Shown piece by piece: positions 1 to 9,721 of a DNA stretch of 64,000 bases (its first letter is position 1; each line of letters opens with the position of its first letter). The DNA is from Chloracidobacterium sp. (GTDB lineage Bacteria; Acidobacteriota; Blastocatellia; Pyrinomonadales; Pyrinomonadaceae): NCBI GenBank assembly GCA_015075585.1, contig JABTUB010000001.1, forward strand, positions 1,350,501 to 1,414,500, read 5' to 3'. Under the pieces are notes generated by a model. The model was given only the letters and a program-made list of their open reading frames with translations, was not told the DNA's origin and did no database searches. Position numbers and translations under genes: made by a program.

Positions 1-75
1 ATCATCGAGACACGGCCGCTGTCGGCGCGAAAGCGTTGGCGCGTGGTCGAGATAGTTCAGAAGGCGGAAGTTTAA
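1..75 (+). CDS. rpsQ: 30S ribosomal protein S17, C-terminal end (partial)
   Basis: The first 24 codons read in frame 1 to a TAA at 73-75 and give the typical S17 tail, with ETRPLS, then KRWRVVEIV and a short end. S17 is a primary 16S rRNA-binding protein of the small subunit. Its place directly before rplN is the standard spc order. Only the C-terminal quarter lies in the window; the start is off the left edge. The call rests on the short tail plus gene order. Confidence 0.85.
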   Translation: MIETRPLSARKRWRVVEIVQKAEV

Positions 76-120
76 GAACGGAGCCGGTGCGTCCGGCGGC
101 GTATCGAGTGGAGAATAGTT

Positions 121-489
121 ATGATTCAGATGCAGACCTCTTTGGCGGTCGCGGACAATTCGGGGGCAAAGCGTGTGGTGATGATCATGCCGGTCGGCGG
201 CTCTACGTCAAAGATCGCACGCCTTGGCGACACGATAAAGGTTACGGTAAAAGAAGCGGCCCCTGACGGGACCGCCAAGAAAGGAAAGGTCTATAACGCC
301 GTCATCGTTCGCACCCATAAAGAAGTACGCCGAAAGGACGGGACATACATCCGTTTTGACGATAATGCGGCCGTTCTGATCAAGGATGACGGTACGCCGG
401 TCGGCACACGCGTCTTCGGGCCTGTTGCCCGCGAACTGCGTGAACGCAATTTTATGAAGATCGTGTCCCTGGCTCCGGAGGTCATCTAG
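121..489 (+). CDS. rplN: 50S ribosomal protein L14
   Basis: The 122-residue product is the usual full length of L14, a large-subunit protein at the subunit interface. It starts MIQMQT and contains the family signature around residues 15-35 (NSGAKRV, then MPVGGS) and the C-terminal block GPVARELRE...KIVSLAPEV. It follows rpsQ by 45 bases and precedes rplX, as in most bacterial spc operons. No unusual feature is seen. Confidence 0.98.
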   Translation: MIQMQTSLAVADNSGAKRVVMIMPVGGSTSKIARLGDTIKVTVKEAAPDGTAKKGKVYNAVIVRTHKEVRRKDGTYIRFDDNAAVLIKDDGTPVGTRVFGPVARELRERNFMKIVSLAPEVI

Positions 490-545
490 GACAGAACATT
501 GAAATGTGAAAGATGCCCAAGAGCATCGTTTCATACAAGAAGAAC

Positions 546-974
546 ATGGCTAAGACAGGAACAGTGAAAAGCAAGATCAAGCGCGGTGATCAGGTCGTCT
601 TTATTGCGGGCAAGGAATATAACCGCTTTGACAGCGCCGGCAAACGGCAGCCGTACCGCGGCAAAGTGATAGCTGTCGATGCGCGCAACGGCAAGGTCAA
701 GGTCGAAGGGGCAATGATGGTTAAGCGCCATCGCAAGCCGGTGCCGCAGCTTAATCGTGAAGGCGGTATCATCGAGCAGGAAGCGTGGGTGAATATTTCA
801 AATGTATCGCTTATCGACCCTGAAACAGGCAAGCCGACGCGGGTAAAGATCGAACTGCGTGACGGGCAGAAGGTCCGTGTGGCAAAGAGCGGCAAGGTGA
901 TCGCCGGCACTGAATGGGTGCGAAAGGAGCCTGCGAAATTGGATGAGATCGAGGCTCCGGCCCCCGAAGCATAG
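546..974 (+). CDS. rplX: 50S ribosomal protein L24
   Basis: L24 starts large-subunit assembly by binding the 5' end of 23S rRNA. The KOW segment is clear early in the protein (KIKRGDQVVFIAGKEY, then RGKVIAVD). I chose the ATG at 546 (142 residues), because L24 normally begins close to the KOW motif; an in-frame ATG at 513 would add 11 residues with no family support. The KOW loop carries an insertion after GKEY where most L24 proteins have GKDKGK. The protein is also longer than the usual 100-105 residues and ends in an acidic, proline/alanine-rich tail (EIEAPAPEA). Position between rplN and rplE supports the call. Confidence 0.93.
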   Translation: MAKTGTVKSKIKRGDQVVFIAGKEYNRFDSAGKRQPYRGKVIAVDARNGKVKVEGAMMVKRHRKPVPQLNREGGIIEQEAWVNISNVSLIDPETGKPTRVKIELRDGQKVRVAKSGKVIAGTEWVRKEPAKLDEIEAPAPEA

Positions 975-1028
975 AGTTCTGATATCCGGTAACGGCACTT
1001 TGCCGAGTCCCGGAAATGAGTAAAGAAA

Positions 1029-1568
1029 ATGGCGAGACTTAGAGAAAAATATAAGAACGAGATCGCTCCGGCACTTGCCAAGGAGTTTGAGATCAAGAAC
1101 CCGATGGCGATCCCGAGGATCGAGAAGATCGTTGTCAACATGGGCCTGGGCGAAGCTTCGGCAAATGCCAAGATCCTCGATGTTGCGACCGAAGAGCTGA
1201 AAGCTGTTACCGGACAGAAGCCCGTCGTTACGAAAGCGAAGAAATCCATCGCGGCGTTCAAGCTCCGTCAGGGGATGGCGATCGGAACAATGGTAACGCT
1301 TCGCGGCAATCGGATGTATGAGTTTCTCGACCGCTTGATCTCGGTTGCTCTGCCTCGCGTTCGCGACTTTCGCGGCATCTCGGGCAAGGCGTTTGACGGC
1401 CGAGGCAATTACACCCTCGGCATTCGCGAACAGTTGATCTTTCCGGAGATCGACTTTAACAAGGTGGATAAGTCGCGCGGAATGAATATATCGATCGTTA
1501 CAACGGCACAAAATGACGATCAGGCCCGTTCGCTGCTAAAAGCGATGGGGATGCCGTTCAGACAGTAA
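1029..1568 (+). CDS. rplE: 50S ribosomal protein L5
   Basis: This 179-residue protein has the standard L5 length and sequence. The N-terminus is [15 protein letters not shown], the centre holds [18 protein letters not shown] and the middle has [20 protein letters not shown]5 binds 5S rRNA and contacts the P-site tRNA from the central protuberance. It is separated from rpsN by only 3 bases, so the two are translated from one message. Confidence 0.98.
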   Translation: MARLREKYKNEIAPALAKEFEIKNPMAIPRIEKIVVNMGLGEASANAKILDVATEELKAVTGQKPVVTKAKKSIAAFKLRQGMAIGTMVTLRGNRMYEFLDRLISVALPRVRDFRGISGKAFDGRGNYTLGIREQLIFPEIDFNKVDKSRGMNISIVTTAQNDDQARSLLKAMGMPFRQ

Positions 1569-1571
1569 AAT

Positions 1572-1877
1572 ATGGCGAAGATCAGCAAGATAGTAAAGAA
1601 CAATGTTCGAAAAGATACGGTGAAGCTCTACGCCGAGCGCAGGGCGGCGGCGAAGGCGATCATCAACGATCCGCGCTCGACCCCGGAAGAGGTCGATGCG
1701 GCGGTTGTGAAACTGCAGAAGATGCCGCGTGACGCCTCACCGATCCGTGTGCGAAATCGTTGTTCTCAAACCGGACGCCCGCGCGGGTATCTTAGGAAAT
1801 TTGGGGTCTCGCGTGTTTCGCTTCGCGATCTTGCACTTGAAGGGCAGATCCCGGGCGTAGTGAAATCAAGCTGGTAG
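1572..1877 (+). CDS. rpsN: 30S ribosomal protein S14 (long, zinc-free form)
   Basis: The 101-residue product is the long form of S14, which sits in the head of the small subunit. The C-terminal block [36 protein letters not shown] is characteristic. It lacks the paired CxxC motifs of the short zinc-binding form, so it should not need zinc. The same operon carries a zinc-type L36 and a four-cysteine S4, so zinc-free and zinc-binding ribosomal proteins are mixed here. Confidence 0.97.
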   Translation: MAKISKIVKNNVRKDTVKLYAERRAAAKAIINDPRSTPEEVDAAVVKLQKMPRDASPIRVRNRCSQTGRPRGYLRKFGVSRVSLRDLALEGQIPGVVKSSW

Positions 1878-1930
1878 GAAATTGACGGGCCGTGCGGCCC
1901 CTCGAATGTGTGACGGAGTAGGAAATAGTA

Positions 1931-2323
1931 ATGACAGATCCAATAGCAGATATGTTGACGCGGATCCGCAATGCGATAGCGGCAAATCATCCGCGCGTCG
2001 ATATTCCGGGTTCGAAGCTGAAAATGGAGGTTGCCCGCATCCTCAAGGAAGAAGGCTACATCAATAGCTATTCGGCCAAAGGCGAAGGCGTACAGTACGA
2101 GATACGCGTGTTCCTTCGCTACGATGCAAAGGGCGCCTCGTCGATCACGAACCTTAGGCGCGTTTCCAAACCGGGAAGGCGCGTTTATGTTGGCTCGGCC
2201 CAGATCCCGAAGGTTCTCGGCGGCTACGGCATAAATATTATCTCGACCTCGAAGGGGTTGATGAGTGGTAAGCAGGCCAAGGCCGCAAATGTCGGCGGCG
2301 AGGTGCTTGCGGAGATCTATTAG
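1931..2323 (+). CDS. rpsH: 30S ribosomal protein S8
   Basis: The 130-residue product begins MTDPIADMLTRIRNAI, the S8 hallmark, and ends in SKGLMSGKQAKAANVGGEVLAEIY. S8 binds the central domain of 16S rRNA and in several bacteria represses translation of the spc operon; such feedback is known for the family but is not shown here. The start follows a GGAGTAGGAAATAGTA stretch that provides a ribosome-binding site. Confidence 0.98.
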   Translation: MTDPIADMLTRIRNAIAANHPRVDIPGSKLKMEVARILKEEGYINSYSAKGEGVQYEIRVFLRYDAKGASSITNLRRVSKPGRRVYVGSAQIPKVLGGYGINIISTSKGLMSGKQAKAANVGGEVLAEIY

Positions 2324-2368
2324 GATCGGTCGGCGAGGATAACTCAGCCGCGATCCATTAACGAAGAT

Positions 2369-2929
2369 ATGTCACGAGTAGGAAAGAAACCGATCAAGAT
2401 ACCGGCGGGCGTAACGGTTACCGTCAACGACGCGACGTTGGAGGTTAAGGGGCCAAAGGGCACTCTCTCAACCCCGATCCCGAACGGCGTAACCTTCAAG
2501 CAGGAAGACGGCATCCTGACCGCTGAGCGGTCCGGTGATGATATAGCCGCGTTCCACGGCCTTGCGAGGGCTTTGGCGAACAATGCCGTGGTCGGCGTTA
2601 CCGAAGGATTCACGCAGGAGATGGATATTGTCGGCGTTGGATACAAGGCAGATGTTCAGGGCAAGAAGATCAACTTCTCGCTGGGGTATTCGCATCCCGT
2701 TGTTTATGAACTTCCGGATGGCATAGAAGCTAAGGCCGAGCGCGTCAATACGAAAGCCGGCATCACACAATATCAGACGACGATCACGCTTTCCGGCATC
2801 GATAAGCAGAAGTTGGGGCAGGTCGCCGCTGAGCTTAATCGCCTTCGAAAGCCGGATGCATATAAAGGAAAGGGCGTTCGTTACGCTGACAGGTATTACA
2901 GGTTGAAGCCGGGCAAGACCGGTAAATAA
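2369..2929 (+). CDS. rplF: 50S ribosomal protein L6
   Basis: The 186-residue protein has the L6 start [15 protein letters not shown] and the two-domain repeat layout, with a conserved C-terminal motif ([13 protein letters not shown]). L6 lies near the sarcin-ricin loop of 23S rRNA. Length is within the usual 175-186 range. It sits between rpsH and rplR in standard order. Confidence 0.98.
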   Translation: MSRVGKKPIKIPAGVTVTVNDATLEVKGPKGTLSTPIPNGVTFKQEDGILTAERSGDDIAAFHGLARALANNAVVGVTEGFTQEMDIVGVGYKADVQGKKINFSLGYSHPVVYELPDGIEAKAERVNTKAGITQYQTTITLSGIDKQKLGQVAAELNRLRKPDAYKGKGVRYADRYYRLKPGKTGK

Positions 2930-2988
2930 CGGCCGATCGCTGCCGTTCTGAAAAATGAAGAGGACGGCGGCGACCGGAGAGTGATCTT

Positions 2989-3378
2989 ATGGGACAGAAA
3001 AGCAGATCAGATATACGACAGGGCGTACACAGCCGTATTCGAAAGAAGGTTCAGGGAACCGCGGATCGGCCGAGGCTCGCCGTCTTTCGCAGCCTCAATC
3101 ATATCTACGCGCAGGTGATCGATGACCGGGCGGGAAAGACCATTGCGACAGCATCTACCACCGAGAAGGCTCTCGGCCTTAAGACCGGCGGCAATATCGA
3201 TGCGGCAAAGAGCATCGGCAAGGCCATCGCCGAGAGGGCACGTGCGGCCGGCGTTTCAAACGTGGTATATGATCGAGGCGGTTACGTTTATCACGGCCGT
3301 GTCAAAGCATTGATCGATGCTACGCGCGAGGCAGGCCTGAACGATCACGATAAGGCAAATCAGGAAAATAATGATTAA
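2989..3378 (+). CDS. rplR: 50S ribosomal protein L18
   Basis: This 129-residue product carries the L18 core: [20 protein letters not shown], then HIYAQVIDD and [16 protein letters not shown]18 carries 5S rRNA into the large subunit together with L5. The tail runs a few residues past the usual end ([15 protein letters not shown]), and its last codons overlap the rpsE start by 8 bases, which suggests translational coupling. Confidence 0.97.
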   Translation: MGQKSRSDIRQGVHSRIRKKVQGTADRPRLAVFRSLNHIYAQVIDDRAGKTIATASTTEKALGLKTGGNIDAAKSIGKAIAERARAAGVSNVVYDRGGYVYHGRVKALIDATREAGLNDHDKANQENND

Positions 3379-3880
3379 CAGCAAACAGAAAGTACCCGCA
3401 GGAAGCCTGATCCTCAAGGATCAGTTGATCCAGATCAACCGTGTTACCAAGGTTGTAAAGGGCGGTAAGAATATGTCATTCGCCGCGCTTGTCGTCGTAG
3501 GTGACGAGGCCGGACACGTGGGATTCGGAACCGGAAAGGCAAAGGAAGTGCCGAGTGCAATTAAGAAAGCGGTCGAAGCGGCAAAAAATAATCTGATTCG
3601 TGTACCGCTTATCGACGGAACGCTTCCGCACGAGATGATCGGCAGGTACGGTGCGGGTCGCGTTCTGCTTAAGCCCGCTGAAGAAGGTACGGGCGTGATC
3701 GCCGGCGGTGCGGTTCGCGCAGTGCTGCAGAGCCTGGGCGTTCATAATGTTAGGACCAAGGTGCTCGGTTCGAACAATGCCCACAACGTCATTCGTGCTA
3801 CTTTTGACGGCCTTCTGCGTATGAAGGACCCGATCGAGGTCGCGCGTCTGCGCGGAAAGCAGGTTGAGGAATTGGCGTAA
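3371..3880 (+). CDS. rpsE: 30S ribosomal protein S5
   Basis: The 169-residue product has the S5 N-terminal RNA-binding motif ([25 protein letters not shown]) and the C-terminal domain with [18 protein letters not shown]5 helps maintain decoding accuracy and takes part in mRNA unwinding at the entry tunnel. Its ATG lies inside the last codons of rplR (8-base overlap). Confidence 0.98.
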   Translation: MINSKQKVPAGSLILKDQLIQINRVTKVVKGGKNMSFAALVVVGDEAGHVGFGTGKAKEVPSAIKKAVEAAKNNLIRVPLIDGTLPHEMIGRYGAGRVLLKPAEEGTGVIAGGAVRAVLQSLGVHNVRTKVLGSNNAHNVIRATFDGLLRMKDPIEVARLRGKQVEELA

Positions 3881-3927
3881 GCGCTTAGGTACGCCGCGTT
3901 CGCTTGTGCGGCCCAATAACTAAGATC

Positions 3928-4131
3928 ATGGCAAAGAAAGAAGAAAATTCATCAGCTGGTACGATCAAGATCCAGTATTACCGCAGTATGATCGGCTTTC
4001 CGAAGGATCAAAAGGCTATCGTTAAGAGCCTTGGCATCACGAAGCTGAATCAAACCGTTGAGCGGCCGGACGGCCCCGCAACACGCGGTGTCGTTAATAA
4101 GATCCCGCATCTTTTGCGGATCGTTGAATAG
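3928..4131 (+). CDS. rpmD: 50S ribosomal protein L30
   Basis: The ATG at 3928 gives a 67-residue protein with the L30 core [24 protein letters not shown] and the end [17 protein letters not shown] eight codons upstream is in frame but adds residues that do not belong to the family. The N-terminus ([11 protein letters not shown]) is slightly extended relative to the shortest L30 proteins. Its place between rpsE and rplO is canonical. Confidence 0.96.
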   Translation: MAKKEENSSAGTIKIQYYRSMIGFPKDQKAIVKSLGITKLNQTVERPDGPATRGVVNKIPHLLRIVE

Positions 4132-4178
4132 GGAGATCTGCCCGTTTAGGTAAGAACAAAAGGTCAAGGACCAAAGAT

Positions 4179-4649
4179 ATGGCTTTATCACTGAACAATT
4201 TGCATCCGGCACCCGGATCGACACACAAGAAGAAGCGTGTCGGCCGCGGCCCGGGTTCGGGGCTTGGTAAAACGGCAGGCCGCGGACATAAGGGACAGAA
4301 ATCGCGTTCGGGCTATTCGAGCAGGCCGGGCTTTGAGGGCGGCCAGATGCCGCTGCAGCGCCGCTTGCCGAAACGTGGATTTACCAACATCTTTAAGAAA
4401 CAATGGATCGAGATCAGTCTGAGCAAGATCGAGGCGAATTTTAACTCGGGCGATGAGGTTACGCCGGAGATCCTGCACGAACGGGGCCTCATCAAGAAAG
4501 CAAAGCACGATCTTGTGATCCTAGGCAATGGCGAGATCACAAAGAAGTTGAATATTTCGTCGCATCGTTTCACAAAAACGGCCAAGGATAAGATCGAGAA
4601 GGCCGGCGGCTCTGTTACAGTCATTACAAAGGCTGAGCCGGCCGCATAA
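4179..4649 (+). CDS. rplO: 50S ribosomal protein L15
   Basis: The 156-residue protein begins with the L15 pattern [36 protein letters not shown], a glycine- and lysine-rich tail that threads into 23S rRNA, followed by [21 protein letters not shown]15 is a late-assembly protein of the large subunit. It lies directly before secY, which is the conserved order. Confidence 0.98.
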   Translation: MALSLNNLHPAPGSTHKKKRVGRGPGSGLGKTAGRGHKGQKSRSGYSSRPGFEGGQMPLQRRLPKRGFTNIFKKQWIEISLSKIEANFNSGDEVTPEILHERGLIKKAKHDLVILGNGEITKKLNISSHRFTKTAKDKIEKAGGSVTVITKAEPAA

Positions 4650-4707
4650 CAGATCGTTCGCGGATGATCCGGCCGCCCGAAGGGGCCGCCGGTGAACACT
4701 GAGAGAT

Positions 4708-6126
4708 ATGGAGAAGTTCTTTAACGCCGTCCAGAACATGTTCAAGATCGCCGAGTTGAGGAGTCGCATCCTCTTCACCCTCGGCCTGCTTGCCGTTTAT
4801 AGGCTCGGTGCACATATACAGGCACCCGGTATCAACAAGGCTCAGCTTGAACGAGTGTGGGGCGAGGTCGCCGGTACGCTTCTCGGCATTCTTGATCTTT
4901 TCTCGGGCGGTAATTTCCGGACGATCTCGGTCTTTGCCCTTGGTGTTACTCCGTATATTACTGCGTCGATCATCATGCAGTTGATGCCGGTTCTTTCGCC
5001 CGCACTGAAAAAGATACAGGAAGAGGGCGAGGTCGGCCGGCAGAAGATGAACCAATGGACGCGGTATATGACCGTTGGGCTTTGTGCCGTTCAGACGTTC
5101 TTTGTCGCAACATGGCTACATCGAAACGGGGTTCTTGCCGATACGTGGACGGCGACGGCAATGATCATCATCACGCTAACCACCGGCACGATATTCGTAA
5201 TGTGGCTTGGCGAACAGATAACCGAACGCGGCATCGGCAACGGTATTTCGCTGCTTATCTTCGCTGGTATCGTCATCGGATTGCCGAATGGCTTGACGCA
5301 GGTGATGGAGCGTGTGGGAGCGGGTGATGCGTCACAGACTCTCGGCGTGGTGTTTCTCGTGGCGGTTATGGTCGCTCTGATCGCCGTGATCGTATATGTC
5401 GAGTCAGCGCGTCGGAATATTGCGGTCAGTTACGCCAGTCGGCTAGTCGGGTCGCAGACATTTCGTGGGCAGGAGACTGCTTTGCCGCTAAAGATCAACA
5501 TGGGCGGCGTTATCCCCGTCATCTTCGCGTCATCGGTACTTGCTATGCCGCAGACGCTGATGTCGGCAATACCGGCGGATCCGAACAATCCGAATTCTAC
5601 TTGGTCGAAGATCGCAGCATTTTTCTCACAATTTCACGGCGGCGATCCGTATTATGAATTCGTATTCTTATCGCTGATCGTGCTTTTTACGTTCTTCTAC
5701 ATCACGATCATCTTCAATACGGACGAAGTTGCTGACAATCTTCGCAAACACGGCGGATTTATAGCAGGAATTCGGCCCGGGGCCCCGACCGCCGATTATC
5801 TGAACGGTATCCTCACGCGTCTTACGACGGTGGGTGCGATCTATCTTGCACTCGTAGCGTTCATACCGCAGCTCTTACTCAGCGGTTACAAAGTCGCCAG
5901 ATTGCCTTTTGTCGGAACCGCAGTCGATAACTTTTTCTCATCGACGCCCGGGTTAAGCTGGATCCCGACAGGCCTCGGGTACCAATTTTATTTCGGCGGT
6001 ACGAGTCTGCTGATCCTTGTTGGTGTTGCGATGGACACGGTTGCACAGATCGAAGCTCAGCTTGTGATGAGAAATTACGAGGGGTTTCTTGGTGCCGGTT
6101 CGCAGTTGCGCGGCCGCCGATCGTAG
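4708..6126 (+). CDS. secY: Preprotein translocase channel subunit SecY
   Basis: SecY forms the protein-conducting pore of the Sec translocon in the inner membrane. The 472-residue product is hydrophobic with about ten membrane segments. The first follows SRILFTLGLLAVYRLG and a plug-region glycine-rich stretch follows (LDLFSGGNFRTISVFALGVTPYI). The conserved cytoplasmic loop is visible as ERGIGNGISLLIFAGIV, and the C-terminus reads MRNYEGFLG. It closes the spc block. The protein is about 30 residues longer than E. coli SecY, mostly in loops. Confidence 0.98.
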   Translation: MEKFFNAVQNMFKIAELRSRILFTLGLLAVYRLGAHIQAPGINKAQLERVWGEVAGTLLGILDLFSGGNFRTISVFALGVTPYITASIIMQLMPVLSPALKKIQEEGEVGRQKMNQWTRYMTVGLCAVQTFFVATWLHRNGVLADTWTATAMIIITLTTGTIFVMWLGEQITERGIGNGISLLIFAGIVIGLPNGLTQVMERVGAGDASQTLGVVFLVAVMVALIAVIVYVESARRNIAVSYASRLVGSQTFRGQETALPLKINMGGVIPVIFASSVLAMPQTLMSAIPADPNNPNSTWSKIAAFFSQFHGGDPYYEFVFLSLIVLFTFFYITIIFNTDEVADNLRKHGGFIAGIRPGAPTADYLNGILTRLTTVGAIYLALVAFIPQLLLSGYKVARLPFVGTAVDNFFSSTPGLSWIPTGLGYQFYFGGTSLLILVGVAMDTVAQIEAQLVMRNYEGFLGAGSQLRGRRS

Positions 6127-6149
6127 AGATACTCCCTTTGAGATCAAAG

Positions 6150-6190
6150 AAGGACACGGAGCGAGGTTTTTCCCTATACTCTGTGTCCTT
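6150..6190 (+). terminator. Hairpin between secY and adk
   Basis: A 12-bp stem (6150-6161 with 6179-6190, one G-T pair) encloses a 17-base loop in the short secY-adk spacer. It is followed only by TTATTCA rather than a long U-run, so it could be an attenuator, a weak terminator or an mRNA-processing site between the ribosomal part and adk. Confidence 0.5.
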
Positions 6191-6219
6191 TATTCACACT
6201 GTGGCAGGTGAATGTTGTG

Positions 6220-6864
6220 ATGGATAAGATCATTGTATTGATCGGGGCGCCCGGTGCCGGCAAGGGAACGCAGGCACGGCTCCTGCAGGAACGCAGGTCG
6301 ATCCCGCAAATATCGACGGGTGATATGTTCCGAGAGATGAGATCGCTGGACACGCCGCTGGCGCGCGAGGTTCAGGCTATTATGGCGTCGGGTAAACTTG
6401 TTTCCGATGACATTACGTTTCGGGTGGTGCAGGAACGTACGTCGCGAGACGACTGCAAGGGTACATACGTGCTTGACGGCTATCCGCGAACTGCTGTTCA
6501 AGCGCAGCAATTAGAAGGCCTTGCCAACGAGCAGGGCAAAACAATACAGGCGATCGAGGTGGCTGTCGATCGCGAAGAGTTGATGAAGCGGCTTACTGGC
6601 AGGCGTTCGTGCCCGGTGTGCGGCGAGATCTACAACATTTATTCAATGCCGCCGAAGGTTGAAGGCCGTTGCGACCGCGATCCGGAAGCTGAGCTTGTCC
6701 ACCGTGCGGACGATAATGAGGACAGCGTTCGGACACGCCTTGATACATACGCCGAGAATACAGAGCCGCTGTTGGTGTATTACGCGGGTTCGGGCCGTTT
6801 GAGCAAGGTGAACGGAAGCGGCGATATCGAGGATATCTACAAAGAGGTATCCGCGCTTATCTGA
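6220..6864 (+). CDS. adk: Adenylate kinase with metal-binding lid
   Basis: Adenylate kinase interconverts AMP, ATP and ADP in the cytoplasm. The P-loop IGAPGAGKGTQ lies at the N-terminus, DGYPRT marks the nucleotide-binding core, and the LID contains CPVC near residue 130 and CDRD about 20 residues later. This is the Cys3-Asp arrangement of zinc-binding lids. I chose the ATG at 6220 (214 residues) because AGGTGA lies 8 bases before it; in-frame GTG codons at 6208 and 6217 are alternatives. It sits in the common secY-adk-map-infA order. Confidence 0.97.
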   Translation: MDKIIVLIGAPGAGKGTQARLLQERRSIPQISTGDMFREMRSLDTPLAREVQAIMASGKLVSDDITFRVVQERTSRDDCKGTYVLDGYPRTAVQAQQLEGLANEQGKTIQAIEVAVDREELMKRLTGRRSCPVCGEIYNIYSMPPKVEGRCDRDPEAELVHRADDNEDSVRTRLDTYAENTEPLLVYYAGSGRLSKVNGSGDIEDIYKEVSALI

Positions 6865-6893
6865 CCGTTAGCCGTAATGAGCGACATTTTTAG

Positions 6894-7697
6894 ATGATCA
6901 TCGCGAAATCAGAAAGGGACCTTGATAAGATGCGTGCCGTCGGCGAGTTGATCGCTGAGGTGCGTGAGGCCCTGCGCGTAATGGTCGAGCCCGGTATCTC
7001 AACACTCGATCTTAATAACGCGGCCGAGAAGATGATCCGTGATGCCGGTGCGACACCGACCTTTATCGGCTATCACGGGTTTCCGTACACGATATGTGCG
7101 TCCGTCAATAACGAGATCGTACACGGGTTTTCAAAGAAGGAGCCTCTGAAAGAAGGCGATATTGTTTCGCTCGACATGGCAGCGACCTATAACGGATTTG
7201 TCGGCGACACGGCGATCACCGTGCCGGTCGGCGATATCAGCGATGAGCTGAAGCAGCTCATTCGGGTTACTGAGGAGTGTCTTGCGTTCGGTATCGAAGC
7301 TGCCCGTGTCGGGAATAGGATCGGAGATATCGGATGGGCAGTTCAGGAGCATGCTGAGAAATTCGGTTACGGAATAGTGCGCGATTACACGGGGCACGGC
7401 ATCGGGAGGCATATGCACGAGGCGCCGCAGATACCGAATTTCGGCCGTCCCGGTACAAAAGAACGGATCAGGGCCGGATATTGTTTTGCTATCGAGCCGA
7501 TGCTCAATATGGGTACGGCACGAACAAGGACGCTAAGTGATAAATGGACAGTGGTAACCGAGGACGGCTTGCCGTCCGCACACGCCGAACATACGCTTGC
7601 CGTTACACATGACGGGCCGGAGATCCTGACGCTTACAAAGGAGCAAAAGCGGGCTGCTTCGTCAGCGATCGCCGCTGAGGATGCTGTTTCGACTTGA
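6894..7697 (+). CDS. map: Methionine aminopeptidase, type I
   Basis: This enzyme removes the initiator methionine from new proteins using a di-metal centre. The 267-residue product has the type I pattern: YHGFPYTICASVNNEIVHG, metal ligands in SLDMAATYNGFVGDTA, HGIGRHMHE, FAIEPM and a final glutamate in DGLPSAHAEHTLAV. There is no N-terminal zinc-finger extension. It ends with a short charged tail (EQKRAASSAIAAEDAVST). It lies between adk and infA. Confidence 0.98.
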   Translation: MIIAKSERDLDKMRAVGELIAEVREALRVMVEPGISTLDLNNAAEKMIRDAGATPTFIGYHGFPYTICASVNNEIVHGFSKKEPLKEGDIVSLDMAATYNGFVGDTAITVPVGDISDELKQLIRVTEECLAFGIEAARVGNRIGDIGWAVQEHAEKFGYGIVRDYTGHGIGRHMHEAPQIPNFGRPGTKERIRAGYCFAIEPMLNMGTARTRTLSDKWTVVTEDGLPSAHAEHTLAVTHDGPEILTLTKEQKRAASSAIAAEDAVST

Positions 7698-7763
7698 AAA
7701 ATGCTCAAAATAGCAGTAACATCATTGGTTTGTCCCGTACCGTAAGGGAACGCTTTAGAATAT

Positions 7764-7985
7764 ATGTCTAAAGAAGAAGCGATAGAGGTCATGGCGACCG
7801 TATTGGAAACGCTGCCGAATGCGATGTTCAAAGTGGCGGTAGATAATAATCAGCATGAGGTGCTGGCTCATATTTCGGGAAAGATGCGTAAGAATTTTAT
7901 TCGTATCCTGCCGGGAGACAAGGTTCTTGTTGAGCTTTCGCCCTATGATCTGAAGCGAGGCCGGATCACATATCGTTACAAGTAG
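7764..7985 (+). CDS. infA: Translation initiation factor IF-1
   Basis: The 73-residue protein is one OB fold: [24 protein letters not shown], then [18 protein letters not shown] and [18 protein letters not shown]-1 occupies the A site of the small subunit during initiation. Length and sequence are typical. It is 12 bases upstream of rpmJ. Confidence 0.98.
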   Translation: MSKEEAIEVMATVLETLPNAMFKVAVDNNQHEVLAHISGKMRKNFIRILPGDKVLVELSPYDLKRGRITYRYK

Positions 7986-7997
7986 CAGGTGAGAGAG

Positions 7998-8111
7998 ATG
8001 AAAGTACGACCGTCGGTAAAGAAGATGTGCGATAAATGCAAGGTTATACACCGCAGGGGCGTCGTGCGCGTCATTTGCGAGAACCCGAAGCACAAACAGA
8101 GGCAAGGATAA
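7998..8111 (+). CDS. rpmJ: 50S ribosomal protein L36 (zinc form)
   Basis: A 37-codon gene reads [20 protein letters not shown] to PKHKQRQG. It keeps the zinc ligands CxxC (residues 11 and 14) plus a later Cys and His, so it is the zinc-binding form. AGGTGAGAGAG just upstream of the ATG at 7998 is a good ribosome-binding site. The infA-rpmJ-rpsM order is the common one. Confidence 0.97.
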   Translation: MKVRPSVKKMCDKCKVIHRRGVVRVICENPKHKQRQG

Positions 8112-8117
8112 TAGATT

Positions 8118-8501
8118 ATGGCTCGTATAGCAGGAGTTGACCTTCCGCCCGCAAAAAGGGCACAGATCGGATTGACCTACATTTATGGTGTGGGTAAGTC
8201 ACGTGCGACCGATATTCTCGGAAAGGCGGGTATCAGTGTTGATGCAAAGATACGCGATCTTAGCGAAGACGAACTTAATAAGATCAGAACGATATTGGAT
8301 ACCGAAGGCGATGTCGAGGGTGACCTTCGCAAGCGTGTCCAGATGGATATCAAGCGTCTTATGGACGTCGGCTGCTATCGCGGCCTGCGTCATCGCCGAG
8401 GCCTGCCCGTTCGCGGCCAGCGCACAAGCACGAACGCACGTACACGCAAGGGGCCGCGTAAGGCGGCGGTTGCGAAGAAGAAGGCTCCGGGCAAGAAGTA
8501 A
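8118..8501 (+). CDS. rpsM: 30S ribosomal protein S13
   Basis: This 127-residue protein begins [26 protein letters not shown] and has the [16 protein letters not shown] block followed by a basic tail ([17 protein letters not shown]) that reaches toward the P-site tRNA. S13 sits in the small-subunit head and bridges to L5. It is the first gene of the alpha-operon part, only 6 bases after rpmJ. Confidence 0.98.
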   Translation: MARIAGVDLPPAKRAQIGLTYIYGVGKSRATDILGKAGISVDAKIRDLSEDELNKIRTILDTEGDVEGDLRKRVQMDIKRLMDVGCYRGLRHRRGLPVRGQRTSTNARTRKGPRKAAVAKKKAPGKK

Positions 8502-8572
8502 GCTGAGGTCGCCGTTGCCCATTCAAATGAGTATGTGCGGCATTCGGTGATCGATCAGCAAGAGATCCAAAA

Positions 8573-8968
8573 ATGGCAAAAGCAGCAGCAAAGAAGACCT
8601 TTAAGAAGAAAGAGAAAAAGAACATACCCGTTGGTATCGTTCATATTTCGGCTTCATTCAATAATACGCTGATCTCGATCACAGATGTGAACGGCAACTT
8701 GCTTGCGCAGTGCTCATCAGGTGCGAGAGGTTTTCGCGGAAGCCGAAAGGGTACGCCGTTCGCAGCACAGCAGGCTGCGGGTGAGGTTGCCCGCAAGGCA
8801 GTCGAGGCCGGAATGCGTGAGGCCGAGGTCCGTGTGAAAGGGCCGGGCGGCGGGCGTGAGTCAGCGATCAGGGCGATCGCAATGGCCGGTATTCGCGTTA
8901 CCTCGATCCGTGATACGACGCCGATCCCGCACAACGGATGCCGTCCGCCAAAGCGTCGGCGAGTTTGA
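8573..8968 (+). CDS. rpsK: 30S ribosomal protein S11
   Basis: The 131-residue product has a lysine-rich start ([16 protein letters not shown]) and then the S11 core: [37 protein letters not shown] and the end [19 protein letters not shown]11 lines the mRNA exit region of the platform. The long basic N-terminus is within the range seen for the family. Confidence 0.98.
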   Translation: MAKAAAKKTFKKKEKKNIPVGIVHISASFNNTLISITDVNGNLLAQCSSGARGFRGSRKGTPFAAQQAAGEVARKAVEAGMREAEVRVKGPGGGRESAIRAIAMAGIRVTSIRDTTPIPHNGCRPPKRRRV

Positions 8969-9045
8969 TCTTTGATCGTTTGGACTGCCGCCGGTGCGGC
9001 ATATATCGAAAGGAAGAAAGGGCTTTTGTCCCTGTAAACTTTTTC

Positions 9046-9068
9046 GCGGGGTCTGTTTGGCAGCCCGC
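9046..9068 (+). promoter_or_regulatory. Hairpin in the rpsK-rpsD spacer
   Basis: The 120-base spacer before rpsD can fold a stem of GCGGG plus CTG pairing with CAG plus CCCGC (9046-9068, 2-base bulge, 5-base loop); a smaller GCCGC/GCGGC hairpin sits near 8988-9001. No U-run follows. S4 is known in other bacteria to repress its own message, so a leader role is possible, but this is inference only. Confidence 0.3.
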
Positions 9069-9088
9069 TGAAGGCAAGAACATAAATT

Positions 9089-9721
9089 ATGGCTAGATAT
9101 AGAGATGCGGTGTGCCGCCTGTGCCGCCGCGAAGGCGCTAAGTTATTTCTGAAGGGCGACCGTTGTTACAAGCCCTCTTGTGCTATCGAAAAGCGCGGCA
9201 CCAATCCGCCGGGACAGCACGGCGGTGCTCGCCGCAAGCTTCTCGCGGGATATGGTGAGCAGCTTCGCGAAAAGCAAAAAGTAAAGCGCATTTACTTCAT
9301 CCTCGAAAAGCAATTCAGAACCTATTTTGATAAGGCGCGCCGCCAGAAGGGTGTTACGGGCGAGAATCTTTTGTTCATGCTCGAACGCCGTTTGGACAAT
9401 GTCGTGTATCGTGCGGGCTTTTCAACGTCACGTCGGCAGGCTCGCCAGCTTGTGAACCACGGGCACATAACGGTCAACGGGCATAAGGTGAACATCCCTT
9501 CGTTCCAGGTCAAGATCGGTGACGTGGTTGATGTTAAGCCGCGCACACAAAAGAACGCGCACGTTGAAGGAGCGTGGCAGACGGCGGTCGGCCGCGGCCG
9601 TCCTGCGTGGCTCAGCGCCGCCGGTAAGGATCTATCGGTTTCGGTTGCCGCATTACCGACGCGTCAGGATATTGATGCTAACATCAATGAACAGCTGATC
9701 GTCGAACTTTACAGCAAGTAA
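9089..9721 (+). CDS. rpsD: 30S ribosomal protein S4
   Basis: S4 nucleates assembly of the 5' domain of 16S rRNA. The 210-residue product starts [16 protein letters not shown] and keeps four cysteines at positions 9, 12, 26 and 31, the zinc-binding form. The S4 RNA-binding fold is at about residues 96-150 ([33 protein letters not shown]). The C-terminus is [12 protein letters not shown]. Being in the alpha operon before rpoA matches the order seen in many Gram-negative bacteria. Confidence 0.98.
   Translation: MARYRDAVCRLCRREGAKLFLKGDRCYKPSCAIEKRGTNPPGQHGGARRKLLAGYGEQLREKQKVKRIYFILEKQFRTYFDKARRQKGVTGENLLFMLERRLDNVVYRAGFSTSRRQARQLVNHGHITVNGHKVNIPSFQVKIGDVVDVKPRTQKNAHVEGAWQTAVGRGRPAWLSAAGKDLSVSVAALPTRQDIDANINEQLIVELYSK

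Noticed and set aside
513..545. Upstream ATG giving a longer L24.
   Set aside because: The added residues are unlike L24, which begins near the KOW motif; the ATG at 546 fits better.
590..1511. Long minus-strand open frames across rplX-rplE.
   Set aside because: They are shadows of well-supported ribosomal protein genes, with no family resemblance or start signals.
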